A stretch of DNA of 20,089 nt from S012-113 sp039714715 (lineage in GTDB: Bacteria; Bacteroidota; Bacteroidia; Cytophagales; Cyclobacteriaceae): contig JBDLIU010000057.1 of assembly GCA_039714715.1 (NCBI GenBank), forward strand, positions 1-20,089, in the 5' to 3' direction. Position numbers and translations under genes: made by a program. Position 1 is the first letter of the stretch. Every line of letters begins with the position of its first letter. The notes beneath the pieces are model-generated. The model did not search any database. It was not told where the DNA came from and saw nothing but the letters and a program-made list of their open reading frames with translations. Below are positions 7,689 to 14,336 of the stretch, in pieces.

Positions 7689-8888
7689 TTATTTATTCAT
7701 TTTTTTTAATAATTCGGCTGATGAGGTAGTATAGGGCTCATCAGAATAATATTTTAGATGATGATCATAAGCATAGATTCCAAAGAATGGTAAACTGAAG
7801 AAATACAGAGATGCAATCCACATATTTCCGCCCGTTAGAGCATAGACAGCCAATGCTTGTAAAAAGTACATTATCATACCGATATACATACCACTTACAA
7901 GCTTTATAGAACTATAAAAATGCAGATCACTCACAATATTCTTAATCACCCTGCTTATCAGGAACTTGGCAGGAAGATGATTCAATGTTCCATAAACATA
8001 GGCAGGGAAGCCAATTATCATTGAAATAACAGAGGGTTTATTCTTTTCAACTGGTTCAGTATTAAGCGTTTTACCTTGTTGCTTTTCTTCGGTAAGACGT
8101 GCAATTATCTCCTTGTCACTAGCAAGCTCCTCTAACATATCCGGGAAAAGTTTCCTTTCTCTTATCCAGGCTTTTTCTATTTCTTCATAGTTTTCAATAT
8201 CATCGATATTGACAATTAATCCCTTAATTCTTTTTTCTATTTCGATGTTTAAATCTACTAATGCCTTGTTCGGATTCTCCCGGTAAACGTCAACATAATC
8301 TTTAACTTTTATTGGCTCACCAAAATTTATCAACAAATCACCTCTGAATCGTGTATGTTTGCTATAGCCAATGCCTACCGGAACTACTTTTAGGTTCAGG
8401 TTATTATTAGTCTGCTCCATAGCCTGGAACGCAATCCTTCCAAGCCCTTTTTTAAGTGGTCTTAAAGAGCGTTTCATACCATGATTACCCTCTGCATGTA
8501 TTCCGAGGGGCTGGCGTCCCTCTATAAGGATATCAACACAAGACTGAATAATAGATTCATTCATTTTTATGGTATCTACACCATCACGTTGTCGGTAAAT
8601 TGGCAACATGTTTATTGATCTCAGCAGAATCTTTGCAATAGGGTTTGCGAATACACTGGCTCGTGCCAAAAAAATAGGATGGCGCTTCTGTGACAGGACA
8701 ATAGCAATAGCATCCATAAATGCATTTTGGTGATTCGCAACGTAAATTACTGGATCTTTCCGTTTCATTTTAGGGTAATTATGTACCTGCCATCTTCTAA
8801 AGTAGAAACGGAAACCCACTAAAATTAGAAACCAATGCACCTCATACCAAAGCCTTTGAAAATAATTCAGGAAAATATTTCTAATCAT
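7689..8888 (-). CDS. 1-acyl-glycerol-3-phosphate acyltransferase-type membrane protein
   Basis: This is a lysophospholipid/glycerol-phosphate acyltransferase (PlsC-like fold) that would transfer an acyl chain to a glycerophospholipid precursor at the inner membrane. An N-terminal hydrophobic segment (residues 15-30) is followed by NHQNAFMD (52-59), then LPIYRQRDG (95-103), and HAEGNHG (131-137) in place of the usual FPEG. The first motif has five residues between His53 and Asp59 rather than the four of classical PlsC, as seen in the branch related to yeast-type GPAT/SCT1 proteins. A long charged region (200-285) leads to C-terminal membrane segments. At 399 residues it is longer than simple PlsC. 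It is first in the - strand cluster. The substrate cannot be told from sequence. Confidence 0.88.
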   Translation of the reverse strand: MIRNIFLNYFQRLWYEVHWFLILVGFRFYFRRWQVHNYPKMKRKDPVIYVANHQNAFMDAIAIVLSQKRHPIFLARASVFANPIAKILLRSINMLPIYRQRDGVDTIKMNESIIQSCVDILIEGRQPLGIHAEGNHGMKRSLRPLKKGLGRIAFQAMEQTNNNLNLKVVPVGIGYSKHTRFRGDLLINFGEPIKVKDYVDVYRENPNKALVDLNIEIEKRIKGLIVNIDDIENYEEIEKAWIRERKLFPDMLEELASDKEIIARLTEEKQQGKTLNTEPVEKNKPSVISMIIGFPAYVYGTLNHLPAKFLISRVIKNIVSDLHFYSSIKLVSGMYIGMIMYFLQALAVYALTGGNMWIASLYFFSLPFFGIYAYDHHLKYYSDEPYTTSSAELLKKMNK

Positions 8889-9038
8889 CTTGCTTGCAAT
8901 TGTATGTTATTTAATAAACCACAGAGATAATCATTTCTTCAATAAGATACCAGACTAGCTACTATACTGTTGCACAGAATAGTGAAGAGTTTATGGCTAA
9001 ATTCTGGTTTGCTGATAACAATACCATCTTTAAATAAT

Positions 9039-9046
9039 TACCTTTG
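9039..9046 (+). promoter_or_regulatory. -7 box of coaX promoter (TACCTTTG)
   Basis: TACCTTTG matches the Bacteroidota sigma-A consensus TAnnTTTG exactly and ends 32 nt before the coaX ATG, almost the same spacing as at gyrA. No good -33 TTG is found at the expected distance, so the call rests on the -7 box and its position alone. Confidence 0.5.
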
Positions 9047-9078
9047 ACAAAAAAATATCTTATAGTTAAGTACCACAA

Positions 9079-9846
9079 ATGTTTGTAGCAATAGATATTG
9101 GAAATACGAATATCACCATTGGTGTTCATAAACATGGGCAATGGCAGGAGCACAGAATTGGCTCAGTGGAAATTCAGCCTCTTGCATATTATACACAGCA
9201 GCTATCTATCATAGCAGGAGAAGTTAACAAAGAAAAACTCGAAGGGGTAGGGATAAGCAGTGTTGTGCCAAATCTGACAGACATAATTATGGATGCCACT
9301 AAACTTGTACTCCATAAAGAACCTGTACTGCTGGCCAGAAAATGGTATTCATTATTACCAGTAGTATCTGCTAATCCGGATGAAATGGGCACCGACCTGC
9401 TTGCCAATTCATTGGCAGGGTTTAAGGTTCATGAAGCACCCTGCCTGATTGTCGATTTTGGTACTGCCTTAACCTATACACTGATCAGACCTGATGGCTT
9501 CATAGAGGGAGTAGCCATTGCTCCAGGTATTAAAACAGCTATGCAATCGCTTTCAGGGAACGCTGCACAACTCCCTGAAATATCTCTTAAATTACCCGAC
9601 AATCCACTGGGCACAAACACGGTAGAAGCAATGAATTCAGGGATTTTATGGGGATTTGTTGGGCAGGTAAGCTTTATGGTGAATAAAATCAAAGCGGAAG
9701 CTGACTTTGAAATCAAAATAATTGCTACCGGAGGCTTATCGGAGGTGCTTAAACCCCTTGAGAATGAGTTTGACGTTATCGATAGAAACCTTACCGTAGA
9801 AGGTATTCGTGAGTTTGTTAGGATTGTACAGTCCGCACAACCCTAG
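9079..9846 (+). CDS. coaX: Type III pantothenate kinase (CoaX)
   Basis: CoaX phosphorylates pantothenate with ATP in the first step of coenzyme A synthesis, in the cytosol. It belongs to the ASKHA fold. Visible are the phosphate-1 motif AIDIGNTNITIGV (residues 4-16), EMGTDLLANS with the conserved Asp at 106 (the family usually has GADR here), VDFGTALTYT (Asp126), APGIKTAMQSLSG and the adenosine-motif IIATGGLSEVL near the end. The 255-residue length is normal. It is transcribed alone on the + strand, divergent from the acyltransferase cluster and converging on ctaA. Its stop codon TAG (9844-9846) runs into the left arm of the inverted-repeat element. Confidence 0.95.
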   Translation: MFVAIDIGNTNITIGVHKHGQWQEHRIGSVEIQPLAYYTQQLSIIAGEVNKEKLEGVGISSVVPNLTDIIMDATKLVLHKEPVLLARKWYSLLPVVSANPDEMGTDLLANSLAGFKVHEAPCLIVDFGTALTYTLIRPDGFIEGVAIAPGIKTAMQSLSGNAAQLPEISLKLPDNPLGTNTVEAMNSGILWGFVGQVSFMVNKIKAEADFEIKIIATGGLSEVLKPLENEFDVIDRNLTVEGIREFVRIVQSAQP

Positions 9847-10001
9847 GGTCGTATCAATACTCAAATGACGTATAAGTTGCCGGTATTTTTTTGAAATTTT
9901 TCGAAATCAGAAAAAGTAAACATAGCTTAAGCTACGTGAATTTTTTTATGGTGAGAAAAAGTAAAAAACTAGGTGCGTTAGTTGGGTGTTGAAACGACCC
10001 T
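9845..10001. repeat. Quasi-palindromic element with 28-nt imperfect terminal inverted repeats at the coaX/ctaA junction
   Basis: The left arm (9845-9872, starting AGGGTCGTATCAATACTC) matches the reverse complement of the right arm (10001-9974, starting AGGGTCGTTTCAACACCC) at 22 of 28 positions. Four of the six differences would be G-U pairs in + strand RNA. Between them lie a 12-bp perfect palindrome TAGCTTAAGCTA (9923-9934), a T7 run (9941-9947) and two copies of AGAAAAAGTAAA (9909-9920 and 9954-9965). The left arm starts inside the coaX stop codon; the right arm encodes the last CtaA residues RVVSTPN and the stop. It could be a MITE-like or REP-like unit or a long fold-back terminator. No transposase is present. 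Confidence 0.7.
9921..9947. terminator. Possible terminator at the coaX/ctaA convergent junction
   Basis: The palindrome TAGCTTAAGCTA, extendable by two pairs past one mismatch, is followed by GTGAA and seven T (9941-9947). The stem is short and AT-rich, so it is a weak intrinsic terminator for coaX. On the - strand, T-rich sequence also follows it, so it might serve ctaA as well. Confidence 0.4.
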
Positions 10002-11006
10002 GGCTCCATGCATATTCATTATAAATATTGCTATTAATGCTAAAGCTGTAATCTGATGCAGGAGGGCGATAATTATAGGAATATTATACACTATAGTTAT
10101 AATTCCTAATCCTACCTGAATAAGCACAACAATAACTAATGCCAGGAGTCTCTTTTTGTTTCTTTCAATAAGTGATGGCCCGTAATTATAATACAAAGCA
10201 ATAATCATAAGAGTGAGCAGAATAGCCAGCCAACGATGCATAAACTGAATGGCAGTAATATTACTAGTTAAAAACACCCATCCCGAAGAAAACAGTTTAC
10301 CTTCGAGCCCGGCTGGAATCCAGTCGCCATTCATCTTCGGGTAAGTAGGGTAGAAGAGGCCCGCTTTTAAGCCTGCCATAAAAGCACCATAGGTTATTTG
10401 AGCTATAGCTACCAGGAAGACAAATAATAGTGTCTGCTGAAAAGTCTTAACTCTCATATAGCCTTTCTCCGGATATTTCCAATCAAGAGCAAGCCAGATT
10501 GTATAAGAAAAAAGTAATATAGCGGCTATCAAGTGAGCTGCTAATCTGTAATGGCTTACATCAGGGTTATCAACCAGGCCACTTTTTACCATAAACCAGC
10601 CTAACACTCCTTGCCCGGCACCCAGAACTAATAAGATCAGGAGTCGAAGTATCCAGGATTTGTCGAAGTATCCCTTAATCCAGAAAATAAGAAATGGGAC
10701 TATAAATATCACTCCAATTATCCTCCCAAGTAACCTGTGGGCATATTCCCACCAGAAAATAGACTTGAAATCTTCAAGAGTGAAATCATAATTGATCTCT
10801 TTATACTCAGGGTAGGACTTATAATTTGTAAAAGCGTCCTGCCAATCTGTTTCATTCATTGGTGGCAAAGTTCCCATCACCGGTTCCCATTCAACCATTG
10901 ACAATCCTGAGTTAGTAAGACGGGTTATACCACCAACCACCACCATGGCAGCAATTAGTATTGCGCCTGTAATAAGCCAGATAAGAACAGATTTATTTGT
11001 TTTCAC
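9978..11006 (-). CDS. ctaA: Heme A synthase, COX15/CtaA family
   Basis: CtaA oxidises the C8 methyl of heme O to a formyl group, giving heme A for aa3-type cytochrome oxidases, in the inner membrane. It has 342 residues and about eight membrane helices. The signature GGITRLTNSGLSMVEWEPV (residues 25-43) marks the class shared by alphaproteobacteria and mitochondria. Candidate heme-ligand histidines are H90 (EYAHRLLGR), H158 (RLAAHLIAA), H257 (FMHRWLAI) and H317 (LLHQITAL). The start is GTG; no in-frame ATG lies just upstream. The final codons and stop fall inside the right arm of the inverted repeat shared with the coaX 3' side. The outer-membrane gene ends 52 nt upstream, so the two may be co-transcribed. 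Confidence 0.95.
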   Translation of the reverse strand: MKTNKSVLIWLITGAILIAAMVVVGGITRLTNSGLSMVEWEPVMGTLPPMNETDWQDAFTNYKSYPEYKEINYDFTLEDFKSIFWWEYAHRLLGRIIGVIFIVPFLIFWIKGYFDKSWILRLLILLVLGAGQGVLGWFMVKSGLVDNPDVSHYRLAAHLIAAILLFSYTIWLALDWKYPEKGYMRVKTFQQTLLFVFLVAIAQITYGAFMAGLKAGLFYPTYPKMNGDWIPAGLEGKLFSSGWVFLTSNITAIQFMHRWLAILLTLMIIALYYNYGPSLIERNKKRLLALVIVVLIQVGLGIITIVYNIPIIIALLHQITALALIAIFIMNMHGARVVSTPN

Positions 11007-11058
11007 AATTAATTGATTATTGAGGTAAAACTAAAAAGAAACAGGAATTGACATTGAA

Positions 11059-11601
11059 TTATTCTTTGCTACTAATATTAAATCCGAAATAAAAATGAAT
11101 GTTATAGGTTCTGGCATCCTCAACTAAATCCGGCTCATCAATAATATTCATGAATCCGTTGGAAAATCTGAGCCCTACATCAAACGACTTTACAGGATAA
11201 AATTCAAATCCAATTAAAAAAGCATAATTGCTACTTATAAACCTATTGGGCGGCAAATTAGTGCCTCCTGCTAAATAACCATATTGCAAACCTATATTAA
11301 AGTTGAAATCTTCCGTAAAATCAAACCCGGCAACAAAAGGAAGATTTATATAATCGAGCCTTTGATGCAGCCAGCCTTCCTGCGAATAAAAAAGACCCGG
11401 CTTTATAAACCATCCAAGGTCATTTATATATCTTTTGTAGGCAATACCGGCATTTAAGCCAATTCTTCCATCAGGGTTACTGCTGTTCACACTACTGACA
11501 CTTGAATAATTAACGCCACCTGTCAGGCTTATCTTGCTTTGTGCATTTGTATAGACCCAACTAATAGTTAAGATAATAGATATAAATATGGTTTTTTTCA
11601 T
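11059..11601 (-). CDS. Small outer-membrane beta-barrel (porin-like) protein
   Basis: A 180-residue secreted protein. I start it at the ATG (11601), giving MKKTIFISIILTISWVYTNAQ, a standard signal peptide cut before Gln; a GTG two codons upstream would only add Met-Leu. The mature part alternates polar and hydrophobic residues in short strands with aromatic girdles (LGWFIKPGLFYSQEGWL, FNFNIGLQYGYLAGG, YAFLIGFEFYPVKSFDVGLRF) and ends in YNIHFYFGFNISSKE. This fits the eight-stranded OmpA/PorT-like barrels common in Bacteroidota (OMP_b-brl type). The exact role is unknown. It lies upstream of ctaA in the same direction; a functional link is not evident. Confidence 0.82.
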   Translation of the reverse strand: MKKTIFISIILTISWVYTNAQSKISLTGGVNYSSVSSVNSSNPDGRIGLNAGIAYKRYINDLGWFIKPGLFYSQEGWLHQRLDYINLPFVAGFDFTEDFNFNIGLQYGYLAGGTNLPPNRFISSNYAFLIGFEFYPVKSFDVGLRFSNGFMNIIDEPDLVEDARTYNIHFYFGFNISSKE

Positions 11602-11660
11602 TAGCACTCTTATTCAAACATGCTTTCTCAAGCTAAAATAGACATATTTTTATCTAAACC

Positions 11661-11779
11661 GAGAGATTATTTTCATGATTAATATATTTAAGCATCATGA
11701 AAATAATATACCGAGAATCTCACATTGTGATCCCTTTGGGGCCTTTGACACTTGAAAATCATCTTTTTCAGAGGGATCA
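11661..11779. promoter_or_regulatory. Structured divergent intergenic region with nested inverted repeats
   Basis: The 271-nt gap between the divergent barrel gene and the small secreted protein gene holds no ORF I would call. It contains an exact 14-nt inverted repeat ATTATTTTCATGAT (11666-11679) and its complement (11694-11707) around a 14-nt loop, two copies of ACCGAGA flanking it, and TGATCCCT (11728-11735) with AGGGATCA (11772-11779) enclosing a small GAAAA/TTTTC hairpin. Operator sites, a structured leader or a small RNA are possible. No exact -7 box was found for either gene. Confidence 0.5.
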
Positions 11780-11872
11780 TCTAAATTTTTCAATAACAAT
11801 CTTGTAATTAAGGAATGCTTCATTCTTCTTTGTGGGTTTATAAAATTTATTTGGAATAAAAAACAGAGAAGA

Positions 11873-12334
11873 ATGAAATTATTAAAAATGTTACTTGTTG
11901 TTATCGCAGTAAGTGTAATGGGGAATGCAGCAATGGCTCAGGATAAAGAAATCACTGATTCAGATCTAAGGAAATATGCGATCATGACAAAAGCCATTGA
12001 TTTTATGAAGAAGGATATCAGTGTTGAGCTGAATAAAATGATTAAGGCTCAGGAAGGTATGACAGGTAAGAGGTATAAGGAATTGGCTGCCACCAAAGGT
12101 GATGAAGCAAAACTTGCTGCAATCGAGGCAAAAGATTATGAAAAGCAATTCATAGGTCTGGTTAACAAAATGATGGATGATAGAAAAGCTGCTATTAAAC
12201 AAGTTAACACTGAGTTGGCTACCAAGATGGTTGGCAACAAAGGTAAACTTTACAAGAAAATAAAGGCCGATCTTAAAACAGATGAAGCTTTAAAGGCTCG
12301 CTTTGATGTAATATTAGCTGAAGTAGCCGGTTAG
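11873..12334 (+). CDS. Small secreted helical protein, possibly DUF4168-like
   Basis: A 153-residue protein with a signal peptide (MKLLKMLLVVIAVSVMGNAAMA, cut before Gln23). The mature part is almost all charged alpha helix. Its first segment ITDSDLRKYAIMTKAIDFM, followed about 20 residues later by EGMTGKRYKELA, resembles the layout of DUF4168 proteins (a polar helix, then E-G-L-T-x-x-R-Y/F-x-x-I). That match is from memory of the family pattern and is tentative. No enzyme motif or metal site is visible. The gene is single, between a structured upstream region and a clear terminator, so it is probably expressed on its own. It likely acts in the periplasm. Confidence 0.85.
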   Translation: MKLLKMLLVVIAVSVMGNAAMAQDKEITDSDLRKYAIMTKAIDFMKKDISVELNKMIKAQEGMTGKRYKELAATKGDEAKLAAIEAKDYEKQFIGLVNKMMDDRKAAIKQVNTELATKMVGNKGKLYKKIKADLKTDEALKARFDVILAEVAG

Positions 12335-12369
12335 TCTTAAAAGGTAAATAGCTTGAAAATCATATAGGT

Positions 12370-12398
12370 ATGGCTGTTTTACGACAGCCATTTTTTTT
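12370..12398 (+). terminator. Rho-independent terminator after the small secreted protein gene
   Basis: An 8-bp stem ATGGCTGT (12370-12377) / ACAGCCAT (12384-12391) with a 6-nt loop is followed by eight T (12391-12398). This is a textbook intrinsic terminator, 36 nt after the stop. Confidence 0.9.
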
Positions 12399-12510
12399 GA
12401 TAGAAATGGGTTTAATAGTCCTAATCTCGTTGCTATTTAATAGCTGAATAATATAAATAAAGCTTCGTAATGAGCTAAAAAATCTTCTTTCTATACTATT
12501 TTGGCAAACA

Positions 12511-12518
12511 TAACTTTG
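12511..12518 (+). promoter_or_regulatory. -7 box for the 12558-14209 gene pair (TAACTTTG)
   Basis: TAACTTTG fits TAnnTTTG exactly, 39 nt before the ATG at 12558. TTTC at 12488-12491, 19 nt upstream, is one base off the -33 TTTG element. It lies after the terminator at 12370-12398, so a new transcript is expected here. Confidence 0.5.
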
Positions 12519-12557
12519 ATTTTCATAACTTTAACGCAGAAAACCGTATCATAAACT

Positions 12558-13169
12558 ATGTTTACTGAAAATGAGATAAGCTCTCTTGCGCTGATTCCTG
12601 AAATTAAAGAGGCGACCATTAGGCTGAAAAATGAGTTCATTGAGAAGGAAGCTCCTTTTATGGAGATATCGGAGCATGATTTTCTTTCTTTGATATTTTT
12701 AACACCGAGTGTTGGCATTGCGCTAGCCAATGACAGCGTTAGCCTGATGGAGGAGATGGCATTGAATAAAAAAGCCAGGAAATACTCTAAAGGCGGTTAT
12801 TTCATGAAACAGGATCCTGTTGTTACGGCAATGGGTCACTTGATTAAAAATTATGATGAATGGGCAGATACGTTTTATGCCCAAATCAAGCTATTTGTTG
12901 AAATATTAATTGACAAGGATGCGTTAAAAGAAAAAAATAAGGACGATAATACTTCTAATGAACAGTTATGTATTGATGTGCTTCAGGCTCCATTTTTCCT
13001 TATCAGGGTAATTACTTCATTCCTTTCCAATGCAGAGGACGAAGATTTGGCAGCCGAGCGTAAGGTACTAAAGGTCGAATATGACAGGATTGTTGAAATT
13101 TTGGAGAAAATTGATCTTATTGATTTACCAATTGTTCAGAACCATATTAAAAGGCTGATCATTAAATAA
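12558..13169 (+). CDS. Conserved-looking cytosolic protein of unknown function
   Basis: A 203-residue protein without signal peptide or membrane segment, predicted mostly alpha-helical. Visible features are an acidic, Glu-rich N-terminal half (FTENEISSLALIPEIKEATI), a hydrophobic stretch FLSLIFLTPSVGIAL, then KARKYSKGGYFMKQDPVV, and helical repeats of Leu/Ile/Glu to the end (KVEYDRIVEILEKIDLIDL). I recognise no catalytic motif or family. It has its own -7 box and is followed after only 8 nt by the barrel protein gene, so the two are probably one operon. The normal codon pattern and full-length frame argue for a real gene. Confidence 0.8.
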   Translation: MFTENEISSLALIPEIKEATIRLKNEFIEKEAPFMEISEHDFLSLIFLTPSVGIALANDSVSLMEEMALNKKARKYSKGGYFMKQDPVVTAMGHLIKNYDEWADTFYAQIKLFVEILIDKDALKEKNKDDNTSNEQLCIDVLQAPFFLIRVITSFLSNAEDEDLAAERKVLKVEYDRIVEILEKIDLIDLPIVQNHIKRLIIK

Positions 13170-13177
13170 TTATTTTT

Positions 13178-14209
13178 TTGAAAATAAGGACAGGCTATAT
13201 TCTTCATTTTTTTACCATTTTTTTGGTAGTGGTAATCTTTTCAGACCTGGCTATGGCTCAGAGAAGCAGGAGAGAAGAACCTAAAGTAAAGCCTTTCAGA
13301 TCCTTTCTTGGCAAATTCACAGTGAGTGGTTCTATCGGGCTGGGAAGAACCTGGCATGTACACAAAGTTGAAGGTTTAGGGGTAATTCAGAATCCAGGCA
13401 CCGCACCATTGTTATTTGATGCCTCCGGCCCTGTAACGAACCCCATACAATTTGGAGTAGCCAACTGGGTAAATAATCCAACAAGTGTTCAGGATATAAC
13501 AGTTGATACAAGTTCTTTTTATTTCAGCACAGATTCAATACCCGTAAAATTTAAAGCCAAAGGGTTGAATATACCGATAAACCTTATGGTTCATTATACT
13601 TTCGATCGTTACAGGATTGGAGGAGGCTGGAGTTTCGAGCCCTATAGAATAGGTAAATACCACTCAAACGTATACGAAGATAAAATCGAACCATTTAATG
13701 TCAACTTTAATCTCAGTTATTACACACGTTGGTATTTTATGCTTGGTGGCGAAGTAATAAAGACAAGACGGTATATGCTCGTAGTGGATGCAAAGGTTGG
13801 CTCTTATAAACTTCAGAAAAAACATTTTAATGCAGAATTAATTGAAAAAGGTATTTTCTTTAATCTTGGTGCCAGGATGGAGAAATCATTATCAGAATAT
13901 GTGAAAATATATATCCGACCTTCATTAGAATTCAAGAATTATAAAATCAGTTTTCCTGAAGCACCCCAAAGCTTAACCCATCATTTGCCGGCCTTTTATA
14001 CCAGTATTGGTTTGTCGTGGCGATTACCAGATCGCAGAAAGTGCCCTATCAGCAATTGTCATACACAAATAAATCATTATCATGGCAGTAAATTGTACCG
14101 CAGTAGAATGCATCCATTCTGGAAATGGCAAGACCCTGATTATGGTCAGAATTATCCAAGGTTACACAAGGATAAACGCAAGAATAAGCGTAAGATAAAT
14201 CCATATTAG
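13178..14209 (+). CDS. Outer-membrane beta-barrel-like protein with basic C-terminal tail, TTG start
   Basis: A 343-residue exported protein. The start is TTG at 13178: the frame opens at 13166 and holds no ATG before the signal peptide (MKIRTGYILHFFTIFLVVVIFSDLAMA, cut before Gln28), so a later ATG would lose the signal. The mature part has strand-like segments with aromatic girdles (FTVSGSIGLGRTWHV, LNIPINLMVHYTFDRYRIGGGWSF, FNVNFNLSYYTRWYFMLGG, FYTSIGLSWRLP). About 55 residues after the last strand form a Cys/His/Lys-rich tail with CPISNCHTQINHYHG and an ending rich in Lys, Arg and Tyr. The tail is not barrel-like and may lie in the periplasm. The family is not identified. It is 8 nt after the unknown cytosolic protein gene. 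Confidence 0.8.
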   Translation: MKIRTGYILHFFTIFLVVVIFSDLAMAQRSRREEPKVKPFRSFLGKFTVSGSIGLGRTWHVHKVEGLGVIQNPGTAPLLFDASGPVTNPIQFGVANWVNNPTSVQDITVDTSSFYFSTDSIPVKFKAKGLNIPINLMVHYTFDRYRIGGGWSFEPYRIGKYHSNVYEDKIEPFNVNFNLSYYTRWYFMLGGEVIKTRRYMLVVDAKVGSYKLQKKHFNAELIEKGIFFNLGARMEKSLSEYVKIYIRPSLEFKNYKISFPEAPQSLTHHLPAFYTSIGLSWRLPDRRKCPISNCHTQINHYHGSKLYRSRMHPFWKWQDPDYGQNYPRLHKDKRKNKRKINPY

Positions 14210-14211
14210 AA

Positions 14212-14256
14212 AACAGACTTCTAACTTCCTTGAAAAGAGTTTAAAGACTGTTATTT
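14212..14256 (+). terminator. Possible weak terminator after the barrel gene
   Basis: AACAGACTT (14212-14220) pairs with AAGACTGTT (14244-14252) with one mismatch and is followed by ATTTTA. The loop is long (23 nt), so this is a weak candidate, but it lies where a stop before the gyrA promoter is expected. Confidence 0.35.
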
Positions 14257-14295
14257 TATCCTCCCACATGTAGCATGAATTAGTATAATTTAACT

Positions 14296-14303
14296 TAAAT
14301 TTG
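14296..14303 (+). promoter_or_regulatory. -7 box of gyrA promoter (TAAATTTG)
   Basis: TAAATTTG matches the Bacteroidota -7 consensus TAnnTTTG exactly and ends 33 nt before the gyrA ATG. No clear -33 TTG is at the right distance (only ATG at 14275-14277). The position and the match with coaX spacing support it. Confidence 0.5.
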
Positions 14304-14336
14304 TGGAGATTTTTCATGCATTTTGTAACCTAATTT

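Noticed and set aside
11602..11607. An upstream GTG start (two codons earlier) for the small barrel gene.
   Set aside because: The ATG at 11601 gives a standard signal peptide and GTG would add only two residues.
11829..11853. TTTG at 11829 and TTTATTTG ending at 11853 as a promoter of the small secreted protein gene.
   Set aside because: The -7 box has a mismatch and the spacing is about 13 nt instead of 19-21.
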